DNA of 64,000 bases from JAAYVZ01 sp035384965 (lineage in GTDB: Bacteria > Acidobacteriota > Thermoanaerobaculia > Thermoanaerobaculales > Thermoanaerobaculaceae), in assembly GCA_035384965.1 (NCBI GenBank), contig DAOOJE010000009.1:1-64000 (forward strand), written 5' to 3'. The notes beneath the pieces were generated by a model. The model saw nothing but the letters and a program-made list of their open reading frames with translations, was not told where the DNA came from and made no database searches. The translations under genes were made by a program, and so were the position numbers. Positions 47,126 to 55,506 of the stretch are shown here, piece by piece; positions within the stretch are counted from its first letter, which is position 1, and each line of letters opens with the position of its first letter.

Positions 47126-48840
47126 CCGGGCGCATCGTGCTGGCACTCGCCTGGCTGCGGTGGAGGCTGACCGTCAACGCCGCAAAGAGCGGCCGGAATC
47201 GCGGCACGCTCGAGCGGTTTTCCCGCGCCGTCGCGGCGGCAGCGCCGATCCTGCTCGCGCTCCTCGTGATCCCGGCCATGCTCGGTCTCACCTTCCTCGG
47301 CGTGCTCGGCGGCTGGGCAGCCGCTGCCCGGCCGGAAGCGTCGGCAGCCGTCGTGTTCATCGTCGGGATCTCCCTTCTCGCCCCCACCGGCTGGGCGTTC
47401 GTGCGGCCGTTCGTGATGGCCAAGCAAGGCCACCCCGAGCGCGAAGAGTTGCTGCGCCTGCTGCCGATTCCCGCCCGGCTCCTGCGCCACCTCGAGCTGG
47501 TCAAGGCGCTGCTCGACCCGCTCTTCCTCGTCTTCGCGCCGGGTGTGCTGGCGCTCGCCGCAGGGGCCGCGCTCGGCGGCCGTGGCCTCGTAACACTCGT
47601 GGCGCTGGCCGGCGGCGTCGGCTTCCTGGCGCTGCTCGCCTGTCTTTCCAGCTTGCTGTCGCTCGCCAGCCAGCTCCTGCTGCGCGATCGCCAGCGCGGT
47701 GAACTCGTGGCGCTGGTCTTCATCCTGGCGATCTCGGCGCTGGGTTTTCTGCCGCAGCTCTTCCGATCCGACGCCCGGACGTTGCGCCCGCCGTCGCCGC
47801 CGGCCACCGCCGAGGGGGCTGCCCGCCCCGGTCACGCGGGCCCGCCCGAACTCGAAGAGCTGCCGCTCGGGCTGCGCGTGCTGCCGTCGTTTCAGCTCGC
47901 CCAGGCGCTCGCCGGCGCCACGCGGGGACAGCTCGCCGCCACGGCTTTGCCGCTTGGCACGCTGTGGGCGCTCGCGGCGCTCGCTTACGGGCTCGCCGCA
48001 CCGCTCCACCGCCGCCTGCTCGAGACCCCGGCCTCGAGCGGCACCCGGCGGACCGAGCGGGTGGAGGGCGCGGGCAGCGGCAGCCCGTTCGTTAGCGGGC
48101 CCGTGGCGGCGGTCGCGTCGGTGCAGCTCAGCACCTTCCTGCGCACCGTGCGCGGCAAGGCAACCGTGGCGCTCCCACCGGTCCTCGGCCTGTTCATGGC
48201 GCTCATGCTCACCCGCTGGAACCCCTCGGGCGTTCCCGGGTTCTTCGCCAGCCCAGTCTGGGCCCCCGTCCTCGTGGCGCTCACGGCGGTGCTCAATCTC
48301 GGCGTGCTGACCTGCAACCAGTTCGCTGCCAGCGGCACGGGGCTCGTCCTCGAGTTGCTGCAGCCGGTGAGCGCCCGGGCGATGGTGCGCGGGCGGGCGC
48401 TCGCGTCGGCGCTGCTGTGTACGGCGTCGCTGGTCGTCGCGATGGTGCCGCTGCTCCTCGTCGTGCCACGGGCGGCGCTGCCCACGGCGCTCGCCATTGC
48501 GCTCGCCGGGCTCGCCGCGCACCTCGCTGTCGCCCCGGCGGCGGCCGTGGTCTCCGCCACCTTCCCGAAGACCGTCAATCTCTCGCGCCTCGGACAGGAG
48601 GACCAGCCCCACCCCCTCGCGCACCTGGCCGTGTTCGCGCTCCAGGGCATCGCGGCCGTCCCCCCGGCCGCCTGCATCCTCGTGGCGCAGCGCCTTCTCG
48701 GAACGCCCTGGCTGGCCCCGGTGTTGACGGCGGTCTGGCTCGCCGTCGCCGGAATTCTCGCGGTTGCCGCCCTGCCCCTCGCCGAGCGGGCGCTGGTGGC
48801 GCGCCGCGAGAACCTCGCCTTGGTCGTAGCCGGGCGCTGA
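47122..48840 (+). CDS. ABC transporter permease subunit
   Basis: 572-aa hydrophobic protein with about 12 membrane segments and a soluble loop near residues 215-260. It starts at GTG 47122, translationally coupled to the ATPase. A conserved LLRLLPIPARLLRHLELVKALLDPL segment resembles the cytoplasmic coupling helix of ABC-2-type permeases that handle large exporters. Function beyond being the partner of the preceding ATPase is not evident. Confidence 0.78.
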   Translation: MTGRIVLALAWLRWRLTVNAAKSGRNRGTLERFSRAVAAAAPILLALLVIPAMLGLTFLGVLGGWAAAARPEASAAVVFIVGISLLAPTGWAFVRPFVMAKQGHPEREELLRLLPIPARLLRHLELVKALLDPLFLVFAPGVLALAAGAALGGRGLVTLVALAGGVGFLALLACLSSLLSLASQLLLRDRQRGELVALVFILAISALGFLPQLFRSDARTLRPPSPPATAEGAARPGHAGPPELEELPLGLRVLPSFQLAQALAGATRGQLAATALPLGTLWALAALAYGLAAPLHRRLLETPASSGTRRTERVEGAGSGSPFVSGPVAAVASVQLSTFLRTVRGKATVALPPVLGLFMALMLTRWNPSGVPGFFASPVWAPVLVALTAVLNLGVLTCNQFAASGTGLVLELLQPVSARAMVRGRALASALLCTASLVVAMVPLLLVVPRAALPTALAIALAGLAAHLAVAPAAAVVSATFPKTVNLSRLGQEDQPHPLAHLAVFALQGIAAVPPAACILVAQRLLGTPWLAPVLTAVWLAVAGILAVAALPLAERALVARRENLALVVAGR

Positions 48841-48880
48841 CCCGCCGCCTGGCATCGCTTTCGTGACCGCTCGCGGGCGG

Positions 48881-48910
48881 TTGACGACCCGGCGATCCGT
48901 CCTCGATAGT
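48881..48910 (+). promoter_or_regulatory. Sigma-70-type promoter, -10 box 7 nt before ATG
   Basis: TTGACG (48881-48886), 18-nt spacer, GATAGT (48905-48910), then 7 nt to ATG 48918. It fits a leaderless transcript for the ExoD gene. Confidence 0.55.
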
Positions 48911-48917
48911 GCCGCGC

Positions 48918-49571
48918 ATGAACGCCGCCTCTGACCCCGTCGAGCCAGCCGTCCCGGGCCGGCCCCGGACGCGTTGCTGTCGCCTGTCCGAGGAGCTCGA
49001 CGACGTGCTGCGCCTGTCCGAGCGGGGCCCGGTGACCGGGCGCGTGCTCATCGAGCACCTTTCCACCCGCGGCCACGCGCTGCTGGCGTTCTTTCTCGTG
49101 CTGCCGTTCTTGCAGCCCATTCCGCTGCCGGGGTTTTCAACCCCGATCGGGCTCGCGATCGCGCTGCTCGGCGTGCTCATGGCGCTCGGCCAGCCGCCGT
49201 GGCTGCCCCGGCGCTGGCTCGACCGCGAGCTGCCGCCCGGGGTCGTGTTGAAAGCCGTGCGCGCCGGACAGAAGCTGCTGTCCAGGACCGAGCGCATCGT
49301 CCGGCCGCGCGGCAAGTGGTTCCACAGCCACCCCTGGACACACGCCATCGCCGGCGACGTGATCGCCGTCTCCGGCGTCGAGCTCGCGCTGCCGCTGCCG
49401 ATCCTGTTCACCAACACCATGCCAGCGCTCGTCATCGCCATCACGACCGTCGGGTTGCTCGAGGAGGACGCCGTGCTCGTCGTCACCGGCTGGCTGCTGT
49501 TCGTCGCGGTGGCAGCGGTGTTTTTCGCCATCACGGTCCTGCCGCTGCTTGGCTTGCGCTGGCTGCTGTGA
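48918..49571 (+). CDS. ExoD family membrane protein
   Basis: 217-aa protein of the exopolysaccharide-synthesis ExoD family. It has the motif block GPVTGRVLIEHLSTRGHALLAFFLVLPFLQPIPLPG with a following STPIGLAIALLGVLMALGQPPWLPRRW, then three C-terminal hydrophobic segments. ExoD in rhizobia affects exopolysaccharide and alkaline tolerance; the biochemical role is unknown. ATG 48918 chosen over GTG 48909 because of the -10 box position. Convergent with the MBL gene. Confidence 0.85.
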   Translation: MNAASDPVEPAVPGRPRTRCCRLSEELDDVLRLSERGPVTGRVLIEHLSTRGHALLAFFLVLPFLQPIPLPGFSTPIGLAIALLGVLMALGQPPWLPRRWLDRELPPGVVLKAVRAGQKLLSRTERIVRPRGKWFHSHPWTHAIAGDVIAVSGVELALPLPILFTNTMPALVIAITTVGLLEEDAVLVVTGWLLFVAVAAVFFAITVLPLLGLRWLL

Positions 49572-49624
49572 CGGCGGCCCGCGCGCCCACTCGGATGGGT
49601 TGAAGGGCGAACACTCGCACCCGA

Positions 49625-49645
49625 CCGCCCCCGGCGTGGGGGCGG
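49625..49645. terminator. G/C hairpin between convergent genes
   Basis: Perfect 8-bp stem CCGCCCCC/GGGGGCGG with loop GGCGT. It has no T-run on either side. It may end transcription of the ExoD and MBL genes in a Rho-assisted way. Confidence 0.4.
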
Positions 49646-49689
49646 GGGTGGATGAGAGGGGCGGGCCGCGCGCCTGCCCCCCGGGCGGC

Positions 49690-50418
49690 TCACGACATCG
49701 GGCGGATGCGGACCTCGAGGGCCGGGGTGTCCTCGAGCAGGGCCACGATCCTGGCCGTGTCCGTATCACCGAAGTGATACGGATAGAGTATCTTGGGCTT
49801 GAGAGCGCGGGCCAGGTCGGCAACCATCTCGGGAGTCATGGTGTACGGCAGGTTCATCGGCAGGAACGCCACCGCAATACCCTGCAACGCCTTCAGCTCG
49901 GGCACGTTCTCGGTGTCGCCGGCAATCAGCACCCTGGTGTCCCCGAACGTCACCACGTAGCCGTTGCCCTCTCCCCGGGGGTGGAACGGCTGGCCGTCCT
50001 TGCGCACGTGGACGAGGTTGTACGCCGGGACCGCAAAGATCGGCAGGCCCAGCAGCTCCCGCGTCTCGCCGTTGCGCATCACGATCGCGCCCTCGATCCT
50101 GCCCTCGCAAACAGGCGAGGCGACCACCACGGTCTTTTCGGTGCGAACCGCCGCCAGCGCCGCGGGGTCGAGGTGGTCGCCGTGTCCGTGCGTGATCAGC
50201 ACGAGGTCGGCCTTCGGCAGGCTCGCGTAGTCCGCCAGCTTGCCGAAAGGGTCCACGTGGATGGTCCGGCCGCCGAATGACAGGATCAGGGAGCCGTGGC
50301 CGATGAAGGTGATTTCGAGATCGCCGGCCGAGGTCTCGAGCACGTCCTTCTCGAACGCCACGGCCGATGCGACGCCGATCACCGCCAGTGCGAGCCCTGC
50401 CACCACGAGTGCTCTCAT
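49690..50418 (-). CDS. Exported metallo-beta-lactamase-fold hydrolase (UPF0173-like)
   Basis: 242-aa protein with signal peptide MRALVVAGLALAVIGVASAVA and an MBL fold: HGSLILSF, the zinc motif THGHGDHLD, a later GDTEN strand Asp and LYPYHFGD His. This is the L-ascorbate-6-phosphate-lactonase-like/UPF0173 arrangement, usually of unknown substrate. The signal peptide is unusual for that group and suggests periplasmic action. ATG 50418 has a GGAGGGCGAG site directly upstream. Confidence 0.83.
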   Translation of the reverse strand: MRALVVAGLALAVIGVASAVAFEKDVLETSAGDLEITFIGHGSLILSFGGRTIHVDPFGKLADYASLPKADLVLITHGHGDHLDPAALAAVRTEKTVVVASPVCEGRIEGAIVMRNGETRELLGLPIFAVPAYNLVHVRKDGQPFHPRGEGNGYVVTFGDTRVLIAGDTENVPELKALQGIAVAFLPMNLPYTMTPEMVADLARALKPKILYPYHFGDTDTARIVALLEDTPALEVRIRPMS

Positions 50419-50528
50419 CTCGCCCTCCTCTTCGACCAGGGGAGTGTACCGCGGCTCGCGCTCGCCCCGCCCGCCGGCGCGCTGCGGGGTTTGAGTGGGC
50501 GCATACTATGCTCGGCAAGGAGGAGGCC

Positions 50529-51446
50529 ATGGGCGTTCCATACAGTCGGGGGTCGGAGTCGGGTTTCCCGGTGGTCGACACCGGCACGTGCATCGCCTGC
50601 GGGGTGTGCGCCGAAGTCTGCCCGACAGGCGTGCTCGAGATGCGCGACGGTGCGCTGGCCGCCGAGCCGGATCGCGGTCTGGGCTGCATTGCCTGCGCGC
50701 ACTGCATGATGGTCTGCCCCACCGAGGCGATCACGGTGAAGGGCCGTGATCTCGATCGGGCGGCGCTGGTACCGGTCCCCAGCCGCGAGTGGAACGCCAC
50801 GCCCGACCAGCTCGAGTCGCTCATGGTGTCGCGCCGGAGCGTACGGCGGTTCCGGGCGGACGAGGTGCCCCGCCAGGTGCTGGCGCGCGTCGTCGACGCC
50901 GCCGCCACCGCGCCGATGGGCATCCCCCCGTGGGAGGTCGGAATCGTCGCTTTCCTGGGGCGCGAGCGGGTGCGCGAGCTGGCGGCCGACACCGCCAGGG
51001 TCTACCGCGGCATGCTGCGGGTGATGGACAACGCCATGGCACGCCGGCTCATGCGGGTGTTCTCGAGGCACCGGACCCGCGAGCGGATGGAGGGGTTCAT
51101 CATCCCTCTCGGTCGCGAAATCGTCCGGGCGCAGCGGGCCGGCGCCGACAAGGTCCTCCACGACGCTCCCGCCGCCCTGCTGTTCCATTCCTCGCCGTAC
51201 GCCGAGGCCGAGGACGCGGCCATCGCCTGTACCTACGCCATGCTCGCCGCCGAGGCGGCGGGGCTCGGCACGACCATGATCGGCTGCGCCAGCCCGGCGC
51301 TCGCCCGCCGCCAGCCGCTGCTCGCCAAGTACGGCCTGCCGCCGGGCAACCTGCCCCGCCTCATCCTCGTCCTGGGGTACCCTGCGGTGCACTTCCACCG
51401 CGCCATCCGGCGTCAGCTCGCGTCCGTCACCTACTACGGCGAGTAA
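50529..51446 (+). CDS. Nitroreductase with N-terminal 2x[4Fe-4S] ferredoxin domain
   Basis: 305-aa protein. Residues about 15-70 hold two complete 4Fe-4S motifs (CIACGVCAEVCPTG and CIACAHCMMVCPTE). Residues about 95-300 form an FMN-binding nitroreductase domain (LMVSRRSVRRFRADEVPRQVL ... APMGIPPWEV ... AAEAAGLGTTMIG ... LGYPAVHFHR). Such fusions are found in anaerobes and transfer electrons from ferredoxin to flavin; the substrate is unknown. ATG 50529 has AAGGAGGAGG upstream. It ends 5 nt before the broken ABC gene. Confidence 0.9.
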   Translation: MGVPYSRGSESGFPVVDTGTCIACGVCAEVCPTGVLEMRDGALAAEPDRGLGCIACAHCMMVCPTEAITVKGRDLDRAALVPVPSREWNATPDQLESLMVSRRSVRRFRADEVPRQVLARVVDAAATAPMGIPPWEVGIVAFLGRERVRELAADTARVYRGMLRVMDNAMARRLMRVFSRHRTRERMEGFIIPLGREIVRAQRAGADKVLHDAPAALLFHSSPYAEAEDAAIACTYAMLAAEAAGLGTTMIGCASPALARRQPLLAKYGLPPGNLPRLILVLGYPAVHFHRAIRRQLASVTYYGE

Positions 51447-51451
51447 ACGCC

Positions 51452-52578
51452 GTGTCGGAGGCGTACCTCGCGGTCCGGGCGGTCGACCTCTCCAAGCGCT
51501 TCGGCGACGTGGTCGCCGTCGACCGCCTCTCCCTCGACGTCCGCCGCGGTGAGGTTCTCGCGGTGCTCGGTCCCAACGGCGCCGGCAAGACCACCACGCT
51601 GCGCAGATGTGCGGCCTCCTGCGCCCCGACGCCGGCACGGTCGAGCTCGACGGCCGGCCGGTCGGCGCTCTCGCCAGGGAGGGCCACGCGGCGATTGGCG
51701 TGGCGCCGCAGGAGCTGGTGATCTGGGAGCAGCTCACCTGTTTCGAGCAGTTCCGCTTCACCGGCTGCCTGTACGACCTGTCCCGGCGCGACGCCTCCCG
51801 CGACCCGGCGCGCGTCCGCTACCACGCCGACGAGTCGAACCTGCGCAGCTCGATGGCGATGGCGTTCGCCGACTACGTGGCGTTCGGCCACGTGGCGAAG
51901 CTCTCCGGCGTGGCGGTGCCGTTCTAGCCCGAGATCGAGCGGGTGGGCGCCGCTCGGCCGCTCTCCGATTTCGACCTCTACGTGCCCGCCCTGCTCGTGC
52001 TGGCCGTCATCATGGTGCTGTTCACCGCCGCCGCGACGCTCATCCGCGAGGTGGACAGGCGCACCATGACGCGGCTCGTGCTTTCGCGGCTCTCCACCGC
52101 CGAGATGCTGACCGCGGTGACGGTCAACCAGGTGCTCATCGGCACCGCCGCGCTCGTCCTGGCGTTCGGCGCGCCGTGGTCGGTCGGCTGCCGCACCACC
52201 GGCCCGCTCGCCGCCGTGCTGGCGGTCGGAGCGCTCTCGACGATCGGCGTGGTCGCGCTCTCGGTGCTCACGGCCGCGTTCCTGAAGTCCACGTTCGAGC
52301 TGTTGACCGTCGGCTGCTTCCCGTTCTTCGTCCTGATGTTCTTCTCGGAGAGCATGTTCCCGCCGCCGCGCCTGCAGGTGGCGACGCTCTGGGGCCACGC
52401 CGTGTACGCCAACGACGAGCTCCCCACCACGCCGGCCGTGCGGGCGTTCGGCAAGATCCTGAGCCAGGGCGCCGGCCTCGGCGACGTGGCGTTCGAGCTC
52501 GCGGGGATGGCGGTCCTGACTGCCGCCTACTTCGCGCTCGGCACCTGGCTGTTCCGCCGCCGCCACATGCGCGGCTGA
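51452..52578 (+). pseudogene. Fused and disrupted ABC transporter (ATPase N-part + permease C-part)
   Basis: Begins as an ABC ATPase (GTG 51452, then LSKRFGDVVAVDRLSLDV and Walker A LGPNGAGKTTTLR). At about 51601-51606 the frame breaks: CGCAGATGTGC looks like CGCATGATGTGC minus one T, and the next frame resumes with MCGLLRPDAGTVELDGRPVG. The ATPase ends near CLYDLSRRDASRDPARV, before any signature or Walker B, and runs straight into permease sequence (RYHADESNLRSSMAMAFADY). A nonsense codon TAG at 51925-51927 follows VAVPF, probably from GAG. The same frame continues as the rest of an ABC-2 permease (LYVPALLVLAVIMVLFTAAATLIREVDRRTMTRLVLSRL) to 52578. Three lesions (frameshift, large deletion, stop) make it non-functional. 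It may have exported a compound together with the nitroreductase locus, but that is speculative. Confidence 0.88.
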
Positions 52579-52641
52579 CGTCGCGCGGCGCCGGGCAAGG
52601 CAAGCCCCGCCCCTACATCCACTTCCGTGACTCCTGCGCGC

Positions 52642-53574
52642 CTACGCGGCGCGCTGGTGGGACCGGCGGTAGGTCGCGGGCGGCACGCCCAGGTGGCGCT
52701 TGAAGGTGCGCGAGAACGACGTCTCGTCGCCGAAGCCGACGCGGCCGGCGAGCTCGGGCAACGCGAGCGCCGTGTCGCGCAACAGCGCCGCCGCGCGGTG
52801 CATGCGCCAGCGGGTGAGGTAGCGGTGCGGGGTCTCCCCCACCCGCTCGGCGAACAGCGCGCAGAACGCCGAGCGCGACATTCCGGCCGCCGCCGCGAGC
52901 CACTCCAGCGTGAGCGGCTGCTCGGGCTGCCGGTGCATCAGCGCCAGGGCGCGGGCGAGACCCGGGTGGCGCAGGCCGGCGAGCCACCCCTGGCAGCACC
53001 CCTCGGACTGCTCGAGCACGGAACGCACCACCTGCACGAACAGCATGTCGGTGGCCCGGGCGATGACCGCCTGCGACCCGGGCCGCTCCTGCCCCGACTC
53101 GCGGGCGAGGATCTCGAGTACCGGCTCGAGCCAGCCGGAGGCGCGCCCGTCCTCGCCGCGCAGGAGGATGCGCGGCGGCAGCGCCTCGAGCAGCGGGTGC
53201 AGCCCGGCGCGCTCGAAGCCGAAGCTCCCACACAGGAGCGTCACCGGCGCGCCGCTGCCGCCGTACGCGAGCGGCGTACCCGGAGCGGCCTTCCGCCGCG
53301 CCAGCACCGCGAAGAGGTCCTCGGCCGGGCGGTCCGGGGCGTCGGCGAGCTCGTGTGCCGCCCCGTGCGGAAACAGCACCATGTCGCCGGCCGCCAGCGC
53401 CACCGGCCGCTCGAGCCCCGCCATCCGCAGCCAGCAGGTGCCCCGCCGCACGGCGTGGAACCCCGCCGCCGGCCCGGCCGGGAACGCCAGGCCCCACGGG
53501 GCCGTCAGCTCGGACCGGCAGTACAGCGTGGTGTGCAGGCGGAGCGTCGAGAGTACGTCGGAAAGAGCGTCCAT
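52642..53574 (-). CDS. AraC-family transcriptional regulator with cupin domain
   Basis: 310-aa regulator. The N-terminal part (about 15-185) is a cupin_6-like sensing domain (CWLRMAGLERPVALAAGDMVLFPHGAAHEL). The C-terminal part is two helix-turn-helix units (LTLEWLAAAAGMSRSAFCALFAERVGETPHRYL and ALPELAGRVGFGDETSFSRTFKRHLGVPPATYR). ATG 53574 has GGAGG 7 nt upstream. It is divergent from the NmrA gene, with an operator-like palindrome between, so it likely controls that gene and itself. Confidence 0.93.
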   Translation of the reverse strand: MDALSDVLSTLRLHTTLYCRSELTAPWGLAFPAGPAAGFHAVRRGTCWLRMAGLERPVALAAGDMVLFPHGAAHELADAPDRPAEDLFAVLARRKAAPGTPLAYGGSGAPVTLLCGSFGFERAGLHPLLEALPPRILLRGEDGRASGWLEPVLEILARESGQERPGSQAVIARATDMLFVQVVRSVLEQSEGCCQGWLAGLRHPGLARALALMHRQPEQPLTLEWLAAAAGMSRSAFCALFAERVGETPHRYLTRWRMHRAAALLRDTALALPELAGRVGFGDETSFSRTFKRHLGVPPATYRRSHQRAA

Positions 53575-53607
53575 CGCCTGTCCTCCGGGGCCTGGTGGAC
53601 GAACGAC

Positions 53608-53627
53608 CATGAAATCTGGATTTCATG
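53608..53627. promoter_or_regulatory. Operator-like palindrome, AraC/NmrA intergenic
   Basis: CATGAAATC (53608-53616), TG, GATTTCATG (53619-53627): a perfect 9-bp dyad, A/T-rich against the GC-rich background. It lies 3 nt before the -35 box of the NmrA promoter, a position suited to activation of that gene and to repression of the araC-type gene. Confidence 0.7.
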
Positions 53628-53630
53628 TCA

Positions 53631-53659
53631 TTGTACATCCACGCAGCAGGAATTATCGT
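53631..53659 (+). promoter_or_regulatory. Promoter for the NmrA-family gene
   Basis: TTGTAC (53631-53636), 17-nt spacer, TATCGT (53654-53659), directly next to the palindrome. The NmrA start at 53720 has its own GTGGAGG site. Confidence 0.55.
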
Positions 53660-53719
53660 CTTGCTCGCTGGGGTTGGCAAGCACACGGCCGGAAGGCCCC
53701 GAGTCAGTGGAGGTCCCGC

Positions 53720-54601
53720 ATGCGCATCGTCGTCACCACGCCCACCGGCAACATCGGCTCCAAGCTCACCGACCGGCTCCTCGCCGCAGGCGCCGACGTC
53801 ACCCTCATCGCCCGTCACCCCGAGAAGGTGGCCGGGTTCGTCGCCCGCGGGGCCAGGGTCGCGCAGGGCTCGCAGGAGGACGAGGCGTTCGTCCTCGAGG
53901 CCACCCGCGGGGCGGACGTGCTGTTCTGGCTCACGCCGCCGAACTACCAGGCGCCCGACTTCCGCGCCTACCAGCGGCGGATGGGCGCCATCGCCGCCCG
54001 GGCGATCCAGGCCAACCGCATCGGCCGGGTCGTCAACCTCTCGAGCGTCGGCGCCCAGCTCGGCTGGGGCACCGGCCCCGTCAACGGGCTGCACGACATC
54101 GAGCAGGCCATCGGCCAGGTCGCGACCAACGTCACTCACCTGCGCCCCGGCGGGTTCATGGAGAACGTGCTGATGTCGCTCGAGACGATCAGGACCGCGA
54201 GCGCGATGTTCCTGCCGGTCCCCGGCGACGCGAGGATCCCGATGGTCGCGACCGCCGACATCGCCGAGGCCGCCGCCAAGCTGCTGCTCGACCCGAGCTG
54301 GTCCGGCCAGCGGGCGGTCCTGCTCTGGGGCCCGTCCGAGCTCGGCTACGGCGACGTCGCCGCCACACTCACGAAGGTGCTCGGCAAGCCCGTGGCGCAC
54401 GTGCAGGTGACGCCCGAGCAGGCGCGGCAGGCGATGCTCGGGATGGGGATGACGGCCGACATGGTCGACTCGCTCCTCGAGCTGTACGACGCCTTCGCCA
54501 CCGGCCGCATCGTCCAGGGCCTGCCGCCCAGCCCCGACCTGCGCGGCACGACCACCTTCGAGCAGTTCGCGACCACGGTGATCAAGCCGCTCGTCGGCTG
54601 A
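53720..54601 (+). CDS. NmrA-like NAD(P)H-binding oxidoreductase
   Basis: 293-aa atypical short-chain dehydrogenase with a Rossmann fold: MRIVVTTPTGNIGSKLTDRLLAAG and VTLIARHPEKVAGFVARGARV, then TPPNYQAPDF and HLRPGGFMENVL. It lacks an obvious Tyr-x3-Lys catalytic pair, as in NmrA-type sensor or quinone-reductase-like proteins. Divergent pairing with an AraC regulator and a palindrome suggests induced expression, possibly by a redox or electrophile signal. ATG 53720 is preceded by GTGGAGG. Confidence 0.87.
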   Translation: MRIVVTTPTGNIGSKLTDRLLAAGADVTLIARHPEKVAGFVARGARVAQGSQEDEAFVLEATRGADVLFWLTPPNYQAPDFRAYQRRMGAIAARAIQANRIGRVVNLSSVGAQLGWGTGPVNGLHDIEQAIGQVATNVTHLRPGGFMENVLMSLETIRTASAMFLPVPGDARIPMVATADIAEAAAKLLLDPSWSGQRAVLLWGPSELGYGDVAATLTKVLGKPVAHVQVTPEQARQAMLGMGMTADMVDSLLELYDAFATGRIVQGLPPSPDLRGTTTFEQFATTVIKPLVG

Positions 54602-54632
54602 CCGCGCCGCCACCCGTCCGTACGTTTCCTCC

Positions 54633-54663
54633 CACCCCCGGCCGGGGACCCTGGCCGGGGGTG
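54633..54663. terminator. Strong G/C hairpin after NmrA gene
   Basis: Perfect 11-bp arms CACCCCCGGCC/GGCCGGGGGTG with a 9-nt loop, 31 nt after the NmrA stop and just before the terC promoter. It has no T-run; probably a structural terminator or mRNA 3'-end stabiliser. Confidence 0.5.
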
Positions 54664-54674
54664 CCCGCCTGGGC

Positions 54675-54680
54675 GATAAT
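54675..54680 (+). promoter_or_regulatory. -10 box (GATAAT), likely leaderless terC
   Basis: GATAAT ends 8 nt before ATG 54689, and no ribosome-binding site lies between. No clear -35, since that position falls inside the hairpin. Confidence 0.45.
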
Positions 54681-54688
54681 TCCCGGCC

Positions 54689-55453
54689 ATGAGCCTGCTC
54701 ACCGACCCCAACGCCTGGCTCGCTCTGCTCACGCTCTCGGCGCTCGAGATCGTGCTGGGCATCGATAACATCATCTTCATCTCGATCCTCGCCGGCCGGC
54801 TGCCCGGGGCCAGGCGGGCCCGGGCTCGCACCGTCGGCCTCGCGCTGGCGATGCTCACCCGCATCGGGCTGCTCGCCTCGGTGGCCTGGCTCGCCCACCT
54901 CACCCTGAGGCTGTTCGCCGTCCTCGACCACGACTTCACGGCCCGCGACCTCATCCTCATTGGCGGCGGCGTCTTCCTGCTCGCCAAGGCGACGTTCGAG
55001 ATCCACCACAACCTCGAAGGGGAGGGCGAGAAGCGGGCCAGGACCGCCACCGTCAGCTTCGCCGGGGTCATCGGCCAGATCATGGTCCTCGACATCGTCT
55101 TCTCGCTCGACTCGGTGATCACGGCCATCGGCATGTCGGATCACCTGCCGGTGATGATCGCGGCGATCGTCATCGCGGTCGGCGTCATGATGCTGTCCGC
55201 AGGGGCCGTTTCGGCCTTCGTCGAGCACCACCCCACGATCAAGATGCTGGCGTTGTCGTTCCTCCTGCTCGTCGGGTTCGCCCTCGTCGTGGAGGGGTTC
55301 GGGCGTCACATCCCGAAGGGCTACATCTACTTCGCGATGGGGTTCTCGGTCGGCGTCGAGATGCTCAACTTGCGCGTGCGCAGCCGCCAGCGGGTGCGGC
55401 TGCTGCGCGGCGCCGAGCAGCTCGCCGAGGCCAAGACGACCCAGAAGTCGTGA
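54689..55453 (+). CDS. TerC-family integral membrane protein
   Basis: 254-aa polytopic membrane protein with the two conserved acidic motifs of the family, ALEIVLGIDNIIFISILAGRLP and MVLDIVFSLDSVITAIGMS. Seven hydrophobic segments are visible. TerC/Alx-type proteins act in metal (Mn) export or metallation of secreted proteins; tellurite resistance is only a historical label. ATG 54689 has a -10 box 8 nt upstream and no ribosome-binding site. Confidence 0.93.
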   Translation: MSLLTDPNAWLALLTLSALEIVLGIDNIIFISILAGRLPGARRARARTVGLALAMLTRIGLLASVAWLAHLTLRLFAVLDHDFTARDLILIGGGVFLLAKATFEIHHNLEGEGEKRARTATVSFAGVIGQIMVLDIVFSLDSVITAIGMSDHLPVMIAAIVIAVGVMMLSAGAVSAFVEHHPTIKMLALSFLLLVGFALVVEGFGRHIPKGYIYFAMGFSVGVEMLNLRVRSRQRVRLLRGAEQLAEAKTTQKS

Positions 55454-55470
55454 CCCAGCCGGCGAGCCGT

Positions 55471-55498
55471 TTGACTCCCGCCTGACGGCTGATAGGCT
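55471..55498 (+). promoter_or_regulatory. Sigma-70-type promoter for EamA gene
   Basis: TTGACT (55471-55476), 16-nt spacer, TAGGCT (55493-55498). The GTG start at 55507 is 8 nt further on, so the transcript would be leaderless. Confidence 0.55.
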
Positions 55499-55506
55499 TG
55501 CCGGCC

